NCBI GenBank assembly: GCA_014191035.1
Contig: BJGX01000006.1
Coordinates: 1-59,019, forward strand
From: Candidatus Saccharimonadota bacterium
Lineage (GTDB): Bacteria; Patescibacteriota; Saccharimonadia; CAILAD01; BJGX01
DNA length: 59,019 bases
Direction of reading: 5' to 3'
Below are positions 47,109 to 56,619 of this stretch, one piece after another; within the stretch, counting starts at the first letter, position 1; each line of letters opens with the position of its first letter. The notes under the pieces were generated by a model that saw nothing but the letters and a program-made list of their open reading frames with translations, was not told the DNA's origin and searched no databases. A program made the position numbers and the translations under genes.

Positions 47109-48594
47109 CGCTTAATATTCTCTCGGTAACTAACTTGGCACTCAAAGTTACCATAGGTATTCCTCCACCTGGGTAAGTGCTTGCGCCTACAAAGTAAAGA
47201 TTCTTTATATCCTTGCTTTTGTTATGGGGCCTAAAATATCCGGACTGAAAAAAGTGATGACTGAGCCCAAAAGCGGAACCTACGTGTAGGTTATATTTCT
47301 TTTTAAAATCTTCAGGTGTAAATACTGATTCGACCTTAATTTTCTTCTCTATATCTAAATCAAACTCTGTCTTAAGTCTTGAAATAACCTGCTTTTTAAG
47401 TCTTTTAATGCCTTTTTCCCAATTAACTTTTGAGTCAAGATTTGGAACAGGCACTAGGACATAAAATACGCTCTTTCCTTTTGGAGCCAATGTTGGATCA
47501 GTCTTTGTGGGAATATAAGTGTAAAAAGAAGGGTCTTTGGGTAGTTTTTTCTTATGAAATATTTCTTCTAAATTACCCTTAAAATCTTTACATAAATACA
47601 CATTATGATGCAGCATCTGTTCGCATGGGTCATCGACACCCCAATAAAATAGTAGAGCAGAACTTGCTTGCTTGTAATTTTCTAATTTCTGGTTAGGTGA
47701 TGAGGGTCGATGTTTTTCGGCGATTAGTTCTTTTTGTGCATAGACCAAGTCTGCGTTAGCAACTATGGTATTTGCGCTAACTACTCTACCCTTTTTTAAT
47801 CTTACGCCAACTGCTTTTTTGTCTTTAATAATTATTTCCTCTACAGATGAAGAGGTTAAAATTTCACCACCCAAATCCTTTACGAGCTTTTCCATGGCCA
47901 TCGAAAGAGAGTACATGCCTCCTTTTGGATACCAAATACCCAGCCCCGTCTCCATATAGCTAACCATACTGTAGACCGCGGGGGCTTCATGTGGACTAAC
48001 TCCCAAATACATACTCTGGAAGCTAAATAGCTGCCTTAATCTTTCATCTTTAAAATAATAAGCCACAAAATCATACAACTTACTCAAACCCCTTCTCTTA
48101 AGAAGTTGAGCACCGCTTACAGGATTAATAAAGTCTGTTATACGTCTAAAGTTTCTATCTATAAAACTTTTTCTTGAAATCCTATACATTGCCGAAACAT
48201 CAGAGAAAAACTTAAAAAACTGCTCTGGTCCCTTTGGATCAAACTTTTCTAGTTCTGAGCTAAACTTTGGAAGATTACTGCTTACTGTAATTTTAGTTTT
48301 GTCTGCAAAGGCGACTCTGTAGTTTGGTTCCAATTGAAGAAGGGTGATGTAATCATCGAAATTTTTGCCACAATATTTGAATGTGTCATATAGAACATCT
48401 GTCATCATCAGTAGAGTTGGGCCCATATCGAAAGTGTAGCCTTTCTTTTCAATGCGGTTGGCTCTACCGCCCACTTTGTCTTCTTTTTCTATAACGGTAA
48501 CTTTGTACCCATTCTTAAGAAGTCTCGCAGCAGTACAAAGACCACCAATGCCACCTCCGACAATTATTGCAGATTTTTGTGAATTATTTTCCAT
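47098..48594 (-). CDS. crtI: Phytoene desaturase
   Basis: SAIIVGGGIGGLCTAARLLKNGYKVTVIEKEDKVGGRA; YFVGASTYPGGGIPMVTLSAKLVTERIL; start placed at MENNSQ (48594); alternative 48612. Confidence 0.93.
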   Translation of the reverse strand: MENNSQKSAIIVGGGIGGLCTAARLLKNGYKVTVIEKEDKVGGRANRIEKKGYTFDMGPTLLMMTDVLYDTFKYCGKNFDDYITLLQLEPNYRVAFADKTKITVSSNLPKFSSELEKFDPKGPEQFFKFFSDVSAMYRISRKSFIDRNFRRITDFINPVSGAQLLKRRGLSKLYDFVAYYFKDERLRQLFSFQSMYLGVSPHEAPAVYSMVSYMETGLGIWYPKGGMYSLSMAMEKLVKDLGGEILTSSSVEEIIIKDKKAVGVRLKKGRVVSANTIVANADLVYAQKELIAEKHRPSSPNQKLENYKQASSALLFYWGVDDPCEQMLHHNVYLCKDFKGNLEEIFHKKKLPKDPSFYTYIPTKTDPTLAPKGKSVFYVLVPVPNLDSKVNWEKGIKRLKKQVISRLKTEFDLDIEKKIKVESVFTPEDFKKKYNLHVGSAFGLSHHFFQSGYFRPHNKSKDIKNLYFVGASTYPGGGIPMVTLSAKLVTERILSDAK

Positions 48595-48607
48595 AGATTT
48601 ATAAACT

Positions 48608-48617
48608 ATCATATAAT
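48608..48617. promoter_or_regulatory. Overlapping divergent -10 elements (crtI TATGAT 48608-48613 on minus; cyclase TATAAT 48612-48617 on plus)
   Basis: Direct motif reading in the 29-bp crtI/cyclase intergenic region. Confidence 0.5.
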
Positions 48618-48623
48618 AATACT

Positions 48624-48938
48624 GTGAAATACACCTATTTGACCATACTTATTTTTAGCATAGTCGGCATGACGCTTTTAGATTATAAATATAAGCTGTC
48701 ATTTTTCAAGTACCCAAGGGCTGCTTTCAAGAGTACCCTAATAGTAATGTCCTTGCTTTTATTTGCCGATATTGTAGGTATAAATTGGAAAATATTTTCT
48801 ACTAATACTCGATACGTGTCAGGACTATTTATTGGTAGCGAAAATCTCCCTATTGAAGAATTCTTCTTTCTATTTATGTTGTGCTATTTTACTCTGAACA
48901 TTTATCAGATTTTAAAAAGAAAGTATCTAGATGTTTAA
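48624..48938 (+). CDS. Heterodimeric lycopene cyclase subunit (CrtYc/CrtYe/CrtYg-like)
   Basis: 104 aa, three TMs, GSENLPIEEFFFLFM. Confidence 0.82.
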   Translation: MKYTYLTILIFSIVGMTLLDYKYKLSFFKYPRAAFKSTLIVMSLLLFADIVGINWKIFSTNTRYVSGLFIGSENLPIEEFFFLFMLCYFTLNIYQILKRKYLDV

Positions 48939-49254
48939 GTATAGTTTTTTAATAATCATGCTTTTATTCATTGCTTTTTTTGTGGGCTATATTTATAAAC
49001 TAAAATTAAACCTTAATAAAGCCTGGCGCTACACCGCGCTCATAAGTTTTGTTGCTATGATTATTTTTAATACCTACCTTACTGCCCTTCCGATAGTGGT
49101 GTATAATGTTAACTCAATTCTGGGAATTAAAATATTAACATTTCCTATTGAAGATATAGGATATTTAATAATGGTATTGCTACTGCTCCCGCCATTGTTC
49201 GAAAAGTTATCAGATGAAAAAAGAGACCACCCACAAAAACCGACCAAACATTAA
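48931..49254 (+). CDS. Heterodimeric lycopene cyclase subunit (CrtYd/CrtYf/CrtYh-like)
   Basis: 107 aa, three TMs, ILTFPIEDIGYLIMVLLLL; adjacent to partner subunit. Confidence 0.82.
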   Translation: MFKYSFLIIMLLFIAFFVGYIYKLKLNLNKAWRYTALISFVAMIIFNTYLTALPIVVYNVNSILGIKILTFPIEDIGYLIMVLLLLPPLFEKLSDEKRDHPQKPTKH

Positions 49255-51229
49255 AGAGGTGCTTGCCACTTCAAGGCCATTTAGCTGGCTAAATACGGCT
49301 GTCCCCTTCTTTGTTGGTTTTGTAATCTCATTTGGAGGTATTAATCTAGCGTGCATTCTGGCAACAGCCTACTTTACATTCTTCTATAATTATTTGATGT
49401 ATGGTGTAAATGATATATTTGACTACGAATCAGATATAAAAAACCCTCGCAAAAACTCAATTGAGGGGGGGCTGGTCGACAAGAGCAAACACAAGTTCAT
49501 GTTCTATTTAATTGTGTTCTCAAATTTACCTTTTGTGTTATACCTTTTGTGGAGTGGTAATCTTCAAAGCAATATAACACTTATAGCAATTATATTTTTT
49601 GCTTTCAGCTATTCTGCCAAGCCATTTCGTTTTAAGGAAGTGCCAATCCTTGATTCCATAAACTCCAGCCTTCACTTCGTCTTGCCATTGGTCTTTGGTG
49701 TTTTCTATGCCGGAAGTACAGCCTTACCGTGGCCTGCAGTGGTAGCATTTTTCTTCTGGGGCGCCGCATCCCAAGCCTTAGGAGCTATTCCAGATATAAA
49801 ACCTGATAGAGCCGCAAATATAAACTCTATAGCAACAAAATTAGGAGCGAAGTTTACCAATAGTTATTCTTTATTGCTCTATACTTTATGCTGCATTATA
49901 GTGGCTGTTTTTTATTACCCATGGGGACTTTTAGCCGCTGTGATTCTTGCGGTATACCCATTAAATGTCTTGTTTTTTAGAAAATATAAGTCTGATGCCA
50001 AAAGCCCAGAGTATCAGAGAGCCTGGAAAAATTTTATTTGGCTGAATTTGATAGTTGGCTTTTGGCTAAGCCAGCTTTTGCTTTTTATATATGACCCTTT
50101 TGGATTAGGGCTAAAGCGAGTTGGTTTTTTTGCAGGATTTTTAGTAACTTTTGGCTTAGCACAATTGATGCTTATAGTTTATAATTACCAAAAATTTTCT
50201 AGACCCAAGTCAAAGAGATTGGGCGACTTGCCGCATATAGACATAATAATGCATTCAATAGGAAATAAAGATAATATAGCCTCAACCTTCTTGGCATTGA
50301 TTGGTCAAAACTATCCAAATTTTGACATATATTATGCAAATCTAGACCGCAACCCTTCTGCTCAAAAAATAGCTGAAAGCTATCAAGATCCAAGGCTACA
50401 CATTATTGACATTCCAAAGCCCGAAAAAGGATGGAGCCTACAAGCTTGGGCGAGCCAGAGACTATTGAAAAAAACTAAATCCAACCTAGTTGTTTTAATT
50501 GGTGCTGATACGTTACTTTTACCAAACACGTTATCTGTTATAGCCAGTATGTTTGATTCAAAAAAACTAGAATTTGCATCCCTTCTGCCAGCCGATCAAA
50601 ACAAATCCTTCTGGCAACAATTAATTATGAGCCAAGAACATTATTTTCTTTTTGGTCTATACCCATCGGCCTATATAACTAACAAAAAGCCACTTCTGGC
50701 CACAGCATTCAGTAGTCTTATTGCCTTTAGAAAGAGTTCAATTAAAAAAATTGGCGACTTTGAAATTGTCAAAAAAAGTCCACTTGAAGATTTGGATATA
50801 GCAAACAAAGCCAAGCAAAATGGCTTGGTATCTGAGTTTTATTCAGCTAGTGATTTAGCTGTTAGCCAAAACCGCTCTGAGCTTGGCCAATTAAGAGAAT
50901 ATAATGAACAAAGACTCTATCCTAGTCTACATTTTAATATGCCCGCCAGTATAACGATTGTTTCTTTGGGAATATTTATAACAATTTTTCCGGTTGTTTT
51001 GCTTTGTTCTTTACTGCTTTTAGGAATTTATGAAGGAACCCTGCTACTTGCTATTGGTTGTGGCATACTCTTATTAAACAGGTTCATAATTATGTCAAAA
51101 TCCAAGCAAAGTATTACTAGCACGCTGCTATACCCGATTGGTAGCCTTATATTAATTCTTGAAATATTTTCTTCGATGCTAAATTACGAAATGAAGAAGC
51201 CTCGCTGGGAAAAGCGCAGGGAGATATAA
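49214..51229 (+). CDS. UbiA-family prenyltransferase (lycopene elongase-like) fused to GT2 glycosyltransferase
   Basis: UbiA: GVNDIFDYESDIKNPRKNSIEGG and IPDIKPDRAANINSIATKLGA; GT2 from about 50230: HIDIIMHSIGNKDN, VVLIGADTLLLPNT, SPLEDLDIANKAKQNG; C-terminal TMs. Confidence 0.82.
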   Translation: MKKETTHKNRPNIKEVLATSRPFSWLNTAVPFFVGFVISFGGINLACILATAYFTFFYNYLMYGVNDIFDYESDIKNPRKNSIEGGLVDKSKHKFMFYLIVFSNLPFVLYLLWSGNLQSNITLIAIIFFAFSYSAKPFRFKEVPILDSINSSLHFVLPLVFGVFYAGSTALPWPAVVAFFFWGAASQALGAIPDIKPDRAANINSIATKLGAKFTNSYSLLLYTLCCIIVAVFYYPWGLLAAVILAVYPLNVLFFRKYKSDAKSPEYQRAWKNFIWLNLIVGFWLSQLLLFIYDPFGLGLKRVGFFAGFLVTFGLAQLMLIVYNYQKFSRPKSKRLGDLPHIDIIMHSIGNKDNIASTFLALIGQNYPNFDIYYANLDRNPSAQKIAESYQDPRLHIIDIPKPEKGWSLQAWASQRLLKKTKSNLVVLIGADTLLLPNTLSVIASMFDSKKLEFASLLPADQNKSFWQQLIMSQEHYFLFGLYPSAYITNKKPLLATAFSSLIAFRKSSIKKIGDFEIVKKSPLEDLDIANKAKQNGLVSEFYSASDLAVSQNRSELGQLREYNEQRLYPSLHFNMPASITIVSLGIFITIFPVVLLCSLLLLGIYEGTLLLAIGCGILLLNRFIIMSKSKQSITSTLLYPIGSLILILEIFSSMLNYEMKKPRWEKRREI

Positions 51230-52093
51230 TCACTTTTTATTCTTTTTCTTGAGATGCTTATCTCTACCCCTAAAAACTGCCTTGCTTATAAAAACGCCGG
51301 CCAAGCTAGCAGCTGAAATGATTGCAAAAATAGTAAATGTATCCCTAGCGATGGTAAGCAAAAGCTTTGTTAGGAGTTGAAAATTATCTATGCCGCTGGA
51401 AGATGCTATATCCAAGCCGATACTGGTAGATGCAAAACTTGATCCTAGTGCAATTATAATCCCAAAAACAGATCCAATAAGAATTGGCACTAAGATACGG
51501 TTGATTTTTTTACTACCCGAGCGAAGGTTTAACAAAAACAATAAAGCTATTGTTGATCCAAGTACCAGCCAGAGATAAGGAATAAGTTGTTCTAGTGATC
51601 TATACAATTCCTTTACTCTTAAAAGCTGAGGGAGAATATTACTTTCATCTTTCGAATCATCAAGCAGAATAAAACTATCTGGTAACAGTCTAGTGATTTC
51701 AAATCTTACTTGATTGTCGGTGGTCTTTAGGCTCACCTTATTTTTTATGGGAAGTAAATCTAAATCAACATTCAAGCTGTCTTGTTTATTATTAAGCCAC
51801 TCCAAGAGTACAATTTGAGCTGGCTGAATAACCGATTTAGCCACGTCGGAATTGACCGTAGTTGAAATACTATTCTTGATGGCTTCATTAAGTAGCGAAT
51901 TCGAAGAGCTTACCTGTTTGTTTAACTCTTCAGCCATTAACTTAGAGGAGGCTTCATAAAAACCTGATTCATCCAATACTTTAGTTAGTTTCTGGTTTGA
52001 AGAAAATACTCCTACTATACTTATAGAGTAGACCAGGCATAAAAAGACTATCAACAGAATGGCCTGTAATATTTTATTAATAAACTTCATCAC
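51230..52093 (-). CDS. Membrane protein with N- and C-terminal TMs and an extracytoplasmic domain
   Basis: Hydrophobicity pattern. Confidence 0.55.
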   Translation of the reverse strand: MMKFINKILQAILLIVFLCLVYSISIVGVFSSNQKLTKVLDESGFYEASSKLMAEELNKQVSSSNSLLNEAIKNSISTTVNSDVAKSVIQPAQIVLLEWLNNKQDSLNVDLDLLPIKNKVSLKTTDNQVRFEITRLLPDSFILLDDSKDESNILPQLLRVKELYRSLEQLIPYLWLVLGSTIALLFLLNLRSGSKKINRILVPILIGSVFGIIIALGSSFASTSIGLDIASSSGIDNFQLLTKLLLTIARDTFTIFAIISAASLAGVFISKAVFRGRDKHLKKKNKK

Positions 52094-52128
52094 TTATATG
52101 TTACCAAAAAATAAGTATAATTACTCAA

Positions 52129-52671
52129 TCAGCTTATGGCTTTCATTATTTCATCTATCTGCGAGTAAAAATCTTTGTAAGATCCGTTATTTTGTACTTT
52201 GTAGCTAGCGCTGTTTTCGACTTCATTGATATCAAAACCTACTCCCGAATTCTCTCTTTTCTCGAGCTTTTCGAATTTTGTTTTATCAATGTTATCACCT
52301 TCCCGATTTCTTTCTAAATTTCGTAAATAGCGGCTATCAAAATCCGCATAAACATCAATAATTATTCCATGATTTTGAATAACTAACTGAGATTCGTCCG
52401 GATGTCTAAGCGCTGATAAAACAACTTTCTGATCTTTATAATTCTCGAGTGCCATCTGTACTAATACATCATTACCCTTTTTAGCTCTTAATTCTTCAAC
52501 TACTTTAGACATATTCTCGCGTGTTAAATTACCCAAGCTGTTTGTATTAATATAACTTCTTAATATGTCAGCAGTTGATACGTGTAAATAGCCATATTTT
52601 TTAGATATATAATTCGCTGCAGTATCTTTACCACTTCCAGCCTGGCCAACTATTGCGAGCAATTTATTCAT
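52129..52671 (-). CDS. P-loop NMP/dephospho-CoA kinase-like protein
   Basis: LLAIVGQAGSGKDTAANYISKKYGYLHVSTADILR. Confidence 0.75.
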   Translation of the reverse strand: MNKLLAIVGQAGSGKDTAANYISKKYGYLHVSTADILRSYINTNSLGNLTRENMSKVVEELRAKKGNDVLVQMALENYKDQKVVLSALRHPDESQLVIQNHGIIIDVYADFDSRYLRNLERNREGDNIDKTKFEKLEKRENSGVGFDINEVENSASYKVQNNGSYKDFYSQIDEIMKAIS

Positions 52672-52706
52672 AATACTAATTGTAGTATGAATTTAATGAA
52701 ATTTAT

Positions 52707-53423
52707 CTATTTTAATGAGCTTATTAGCTTATTTTTTGCTGTTTCTAGCGACAACTTAAACTCGGCCATAGCTGAATCTATAACCTGCTTTCTTTTTATC
52801 AATAGTTGATCGATCTCAGTTTTGTTATTTTCTAAGCTACTCTTATTAACTTTAAATTCTCCTTTTAAGCTTGTCATACTTTGCTTGAATGTCTGCGCAA
52901 TAATTTTTGGATCTTTACCTTCCGCACAAGAATCGGCAGCTAATTGGCTAGCTGCTTGAACTGCCGAAATGAGTTTTGTTTCCTCTGAATTGATAATCTC
53001 ATAATGACTGTTAATTACGGAGTTTGCCTTTTCAATAAAGTCTTGCCTCGCTACGTCTGTTTTTTCTCTTCTAACTCTTAGAGCATATTCAATGGTGGAT
53101 TTGTAATCATCTATTGCCTGTTTTTGCACTTCACTAGGATATTTTTCATAAAGCTTCTTATATGTTTCACTTCGTTTCAGATCGGCCTGGCTTCGGATTG
53201 AAGAAATTTTATCCTCTTTAATTTTCCTAGGTTCAATCCTTGAGTGCTTTTTGTTTTGCATTCGGCCCAACATTTGCTGAGAGCCTGGGCCCAATTTAGC
53301 ACAAAAGTTATTTTTCTCTTCAGCCCTAGCAGGGGCCGCCAATAAAAAAGATCCCGCGATTAGGCTGAATAAGAGTATGGCTGCTTTTTTATTATATGTT
53401 TTCATCGATTGCCTCATTAACAT
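52707..53423 (-). CDS. Secreted coiled-coil protein of unknown function in the ECF sigma operon
   Basis: Signal peptide-like ILLFSLIAGSFLLAAPARA; charged helical remainder. Confidence 0.6.
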   Translation of the reverse strand: MLMRQSMKTYNKKAAILLFSLIAGSFLLAAPARAEEKNNFCAKLGPGSQQMLGRMQNKKHSRIEPRKIKEDKISSIRSQADLKRSETYKKLYEKYPSEVQKQAIDDYKSTIEYALRVRREKTDVARQDFIEKANSVINSHYEIINSEETKLISAVQAASQLAADSCAEGKDPKIIAQTFKQSMTSLKGEFKVNKSSLENNKTEIDQLLIKRKQVIDSAMAEFKLSLETAKNKLISSLK

Positions 53424-53910
53424 TTGAATCCGTAATCATTTCGGACTTTACCGATGATAGATTTGCGGCCTCGGTATCCAATTGCGAATTTTCTGTTTCT
53501 ACATCAGCTAAACTTATGTTATTTATACTCGTAACACTGCCGTCGGAAGTAATCGTGGAGAGTTTGTTATCGTCTCTGTCCATACCGGAGTTATTGAAAA
53601 AGCCAAAGCCGCCTACCATCAGCGCAATAAGTAGCGCAGAAGAAGCGATTGCACCAAAGCCAAATCTTGAAAATATAAATGATTTTTGAGTTTCTTTATC
53701 TTCTGCAACATCAAGCTCTTTAATAATATTTTTGAAAGAATTTTTACCAAACGATTCTGAAACTTTAATAGAATCTATTTTCTTATTTAGTTTAGCAACT
53801 TTATGTAATTTAGAAATATCAGCACTACTAAGCTGTTTTGTGTCACTCTTTGAAACAAACTTAATATTGTTTTGTATATAGTATTCAATTAATTGATCGA
53901 TTTTATTCAT
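53392..53910 (-). CDS. Probable single-TM anti-sigma factor
   Basis: Start at MNKIDQ overlaps the sigma gene end by 8 nt; one central TM. Confidence 0.6.
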   Translation of the reverse strand: MNKIDQLIEYYIQNNIKFVSKSDTKQLSSADISKLHKVAKLNKKIDSIKVSESFGKNSFKNIIKELDVAEDKETQKSFIFSRFGFGAIASSALLIALMVGGFGFFNNSGMDRDDNKLSTITSDGSVTSINNISLADVETENSQLDTEAANLSSVKSEMITDSNVNEAIDENI

Positions 53911-54472
53911 AAATTTTCTCATTAAGTTCTTTTTGCAATTTTTGTATGCCTCTTGAATATAATTTTCTTGTTGCAACTTCTGATTTATTAATTATTTTTG
54001 CAATCTCCGGATTTGTTAAGCCCTGAATCAACCTTAGAGCTATTACCTCTTGATAATTGTCTGGTAGGCGCTGGATGGCCATTACAATTTCCTTAGTTGA
54101 CTCATTGCTTTGAGCAATCTCATCTGGCCTTCTATTAGAATCTACTAGTAGCGGTAAGATATCTTCGGAGTTTTCTACTTTCCTATTTTTATTTGCCCTC
54201 CAGTAATCTGCGACTACACTTCGCGCTACAGTAAATACGTATGCCATCGGAGAATATCCCTGATCTTTCCAGTTCTGAAGGTTGTTATAAAATCTAATAA
54301 ACACCTGCTGAGATAAGTCCTCGGCATCATCCTGGGAAGGCACCCTGAAAGATATAAACCTCAATATTGGTTCATAGCATTCATTATAGAGTTTCTCAAA
54401 AGCTGCTTCATCTCCAGCTTGGGCTTTTAGAACTAAATCTAATAACTCTTTTTGCTGACTATGTTCGCTCAT
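53903..54472 (-). CDS. ECF-type RNA polymerase sigma factor
   Basis: DEAAFEKLYNECYEPILRFISFRV...DAEDLSQQVFIRFYNN; LPDNYQEVIALRLIQGLTNPEIAKI. Confidence 0.92.
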   Translation of the reverse strand: MSEHSQQKELLDLVLKAQAGDEAAFEKLYNECYEPILRFISFRVPSQDDAEDLSQQVFIRFYNNLQNWKDQGYSPMAYVFTVARSVVADYWRANKNRKVENSEDILPLLVDSNRRPDEIAQSNESTKEIVMAIQRLPDNYQEVIALRLIQGLTNPEIAKIINKSEVATRKLYSRGIQKLQKELNEKIYE

Positions 54473-54518
54473 AAAAACGTTTTTTTAATGATATCTGTGA
54501 CACGGGCAAAATTATACA

Positions 54519-55721
54519 CTAATTACCCCAAATTGCATCTATTATAGATATTCTTATGGTTCTCCAAGCCGGTATAAGTGCTGCTACAATAGCAACGGCA
54601 ACCAAAATGACTGCATAGATAATCATGTTGTTATAGTTAAGCTGTAAAAATACTTTACCGTAAGGAATTTTAAATGGGTAGGCCCGCTCAATTGGTACCA
54701 CAGCATAAATAAACACCAATGCTCCAATTGAAGAGCCTATGATTGTGTAAAACAAAGCACGTAGCTCATAAGACAAAATTATTGTTGGCGCATTAATACC
54801 TATAGCTCTTTCTATTCCAATCTGTCTTCTTTTATTAATTAAATCTACGTAAGTTACGATGAATATCGTTATGGCTGCAACCAAAATAGCGGCAAAGCCT
54901 AATATCCTATTAACCACCTTTAATGTGTCGGTGAAGCCCTTAACAAACCCCGCCCTTTCTTCCCAAGTCCTGAATTGCAGATCGCTCCTTAGTTTTTTTA
55001 TTTGATCTATGACATAGCTTTCGGGAACTCCTTTTTCTAGTTTAATATTTATCGATTCAACTTTACCACCCGGCTGTACTAGCCCATATTCATTATCAGT
55101 AATAAAAGTCTTGAGGTCTGATTCAAAAAATTCATTTAGAAAAATTCCCTTAACTGTATATTCTTTTTTAAAACCACCTGGGTAATTTACGGTTACCTTA
55201 TCCCCAGCATGAACATTTTTTAAACTATCTGAATATAGCTCTAACCTGCTGATATCTGCTCCAGCTATTTGTGCGCCTAAAACAATTTTGTCCTTATCAT
55301 CTTTTGTTAAAAATTCACCTTCTATCATATTTTTAGGAGTCACAAAGACATCTCCATATGTACTAGGGTTAATTCCACTTATTTCTGCAAGTGATTTTTC
55401 TTGTCCTTTACTTAACTCCGCCGGAACACTTCTGGTTTCAGTTGCACCAGCAACGCCATTGATTTTTCTTATATCATCAAGCAACACTACAGGACTTTCT
55501 ATTCCGTCAGAATTTTTAGGTAAAACAACCACATTTCCTGTTTGACTTGATATCAATTTTTCATTAACTGTGCTTATGAATCCATTTAGCAAGGAGGAAG
55601 TAAAATTAATATTTACATAGACTATAACTATCATAAATATAGCCATAAAATTCAATCCCCAATTCGACCTGGCAACAAGTTTTCTAGCTAAAAAATTAGC
55701 AACTGAAATGCTTTTGCGCAT
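54519..55721 (-). CDS. MacB/FtsX-type ABC transporter permease
   Basis: Four-TM FtsX topology; INKRRQIGIERAIGI. Confidence 0.9.
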   Translation of the reverse strand: MRKSISVANFLARKLVARSNWGLNFMAIFMIVIVYVNINFTSSLLNGFISTVNEKLISSQTGNVVVLPKNSDGIESPVVLLDDIRKINGVAGATETRSVPAELSKGQEKSLAEISGINPSTYGDVFVTPKNMIEGEFLTKDDKDKIVLGAQIAGADISRLELYSDSLKNVHAGDKVTVNYPGGFKKEYTVKGIFLNEFFESDLKTFITDNEYGLVQPGGKVESINIKLEKGVPESYVIDQIKKLRSDLQFRTWEERAGFVKGFTDTLKVVNRILGFAAILVAAITIFIVTYVDLINKRRQIGIERAIGINAPTIILSYELRALFYTIIGSSIGALVFIYAVVPIERAYPFKIPYGKVFLQLNYNNMIIYAVILVAVAIVAALIPAWRTIRISIIDAIWGN

Positions 55722-56398
55722 TATATAGGCTTCCTTTTAACTATTCTACCGTCGAGTAACCTAACAACTCTACTTGCGTATTTCTTGTCCGACTCATCGT
55801 GGCTGACAAACACAATCGTAGTTTTATAATTCTTATTAAGCCAATACAGTGTTTCCATTACGTTCTTACCGGCTTTAGAATCTAAATTAGCGGTTGGCTC
55901 ATCGGCAAAAATTATTTCAGGCTTATTAACCATCGCTCTAGCAATTGCAACTCTTTGCTGCTGGCCCCCAGAAAGTTGGCGGGGCAAATGCTTCATTCTA
56001 TTTAATAGGCCAACTGCGTCCAAAAGAGTAATTGCCCTGTCTTTATATTCTTTTGGCCAGCGCCCCAACATTTTGGCAGGCAAATATACGTTTTCTAAAG
56101 CAGTCAGTTCCGAAAGTAAGGCATATTCTTGAAAAACATAGCCCATTGTCTCTAATCTAATCCTAGACCTGACCTTCTCCTTAAGCTTTCCGACATCCTT
56201 TCCTGATAAATAAATCTTTCCTTTTGTTGGACTATCAATTAATCCCAATATTCTAAGGAGGGTACTTTTACCCGAACCACTCCGCCCCATAATGCAAAGC
56301 ATTTCGCCCTCTTTGATAGTAAGAGTTACATTATTTAAGGCCGGAACTTCCACATCTCCTAGCTTATAAATTTTAGAGGCATTTTTAATTTTGAGCAT
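55721..56398 (-). CDS. MacB/LolD-type ABC transporter ATPase
   Basis: [50 protein letters not shown]. Confidence 0.95.
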   Translation of the reverse strand: MLKIKNASKIYKLGDVEVPALNNVTLTIKEGEMLCIMGRSGSGKSTLLRILGLIDSPTKGKIYLSGKDVGKLKEKVRSRIRLETMGYVFQEYALLSELTALENVYLPAKMLGRWPKEYKDRAITLLDAVGLLNRMKHLPRQLSGGQQQRVAIARAMVNKPEIIFADEPTANLDSKAGKNVMETLYWLNKNYKTTIVFVSHDESDKKYASRVVRLLDGRIVKRKPI

Positions 56399-56476
56399 AC
56401 TTAATTATTATAGCTTATGCTTATAAAGCCTACTAGGTGATATTTATATCATTTTTTGGTAAAATAGCGTCTACAA

Positions 56477-56553
56477 AGGGGTGTAGCTCAGATGGCTAGA
56501 GCGTCGGTCTCCAAAACCGAAGGCCGCGGGTTCGATTCCTGCCACCCCTGCCA
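56477..56553 (+). tRNA. tRNA-Trp (anticodon CCA), CCA end encoded
   Basis: AGGGGTG/CACCCCT acceptor; anticodon loop CTCCAAA; GGTTCGATTCC. Confidence 0.94.
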
Positions 56554-56619
56554 TAAATTATTTTAAGCTCTTAGATGAGCTTTTTTGTTTTATAAAGCTA
56601 AATAGCTATAATAGTTGTT

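Noticed and set aside
49214-50110. UbiA domain as a menaquinone, heme or chlorophyll prenyltransferase
   Set aside because: No quinone or tetrapyrrole genes are nearby; the NDIFDYESDIKNPRKNSIEGG motif and location beside lycopene-cyclase subunits favour a lycopene elongase. Phylogeny is still required.
54519-56398. ABC exporter as a carotenoid transporter
   Set aside because: MacB/FtsX-type systems are widespread and generic; it is separated from crt by the ECF operon and others, and nothing in the sequence links it to pigment.
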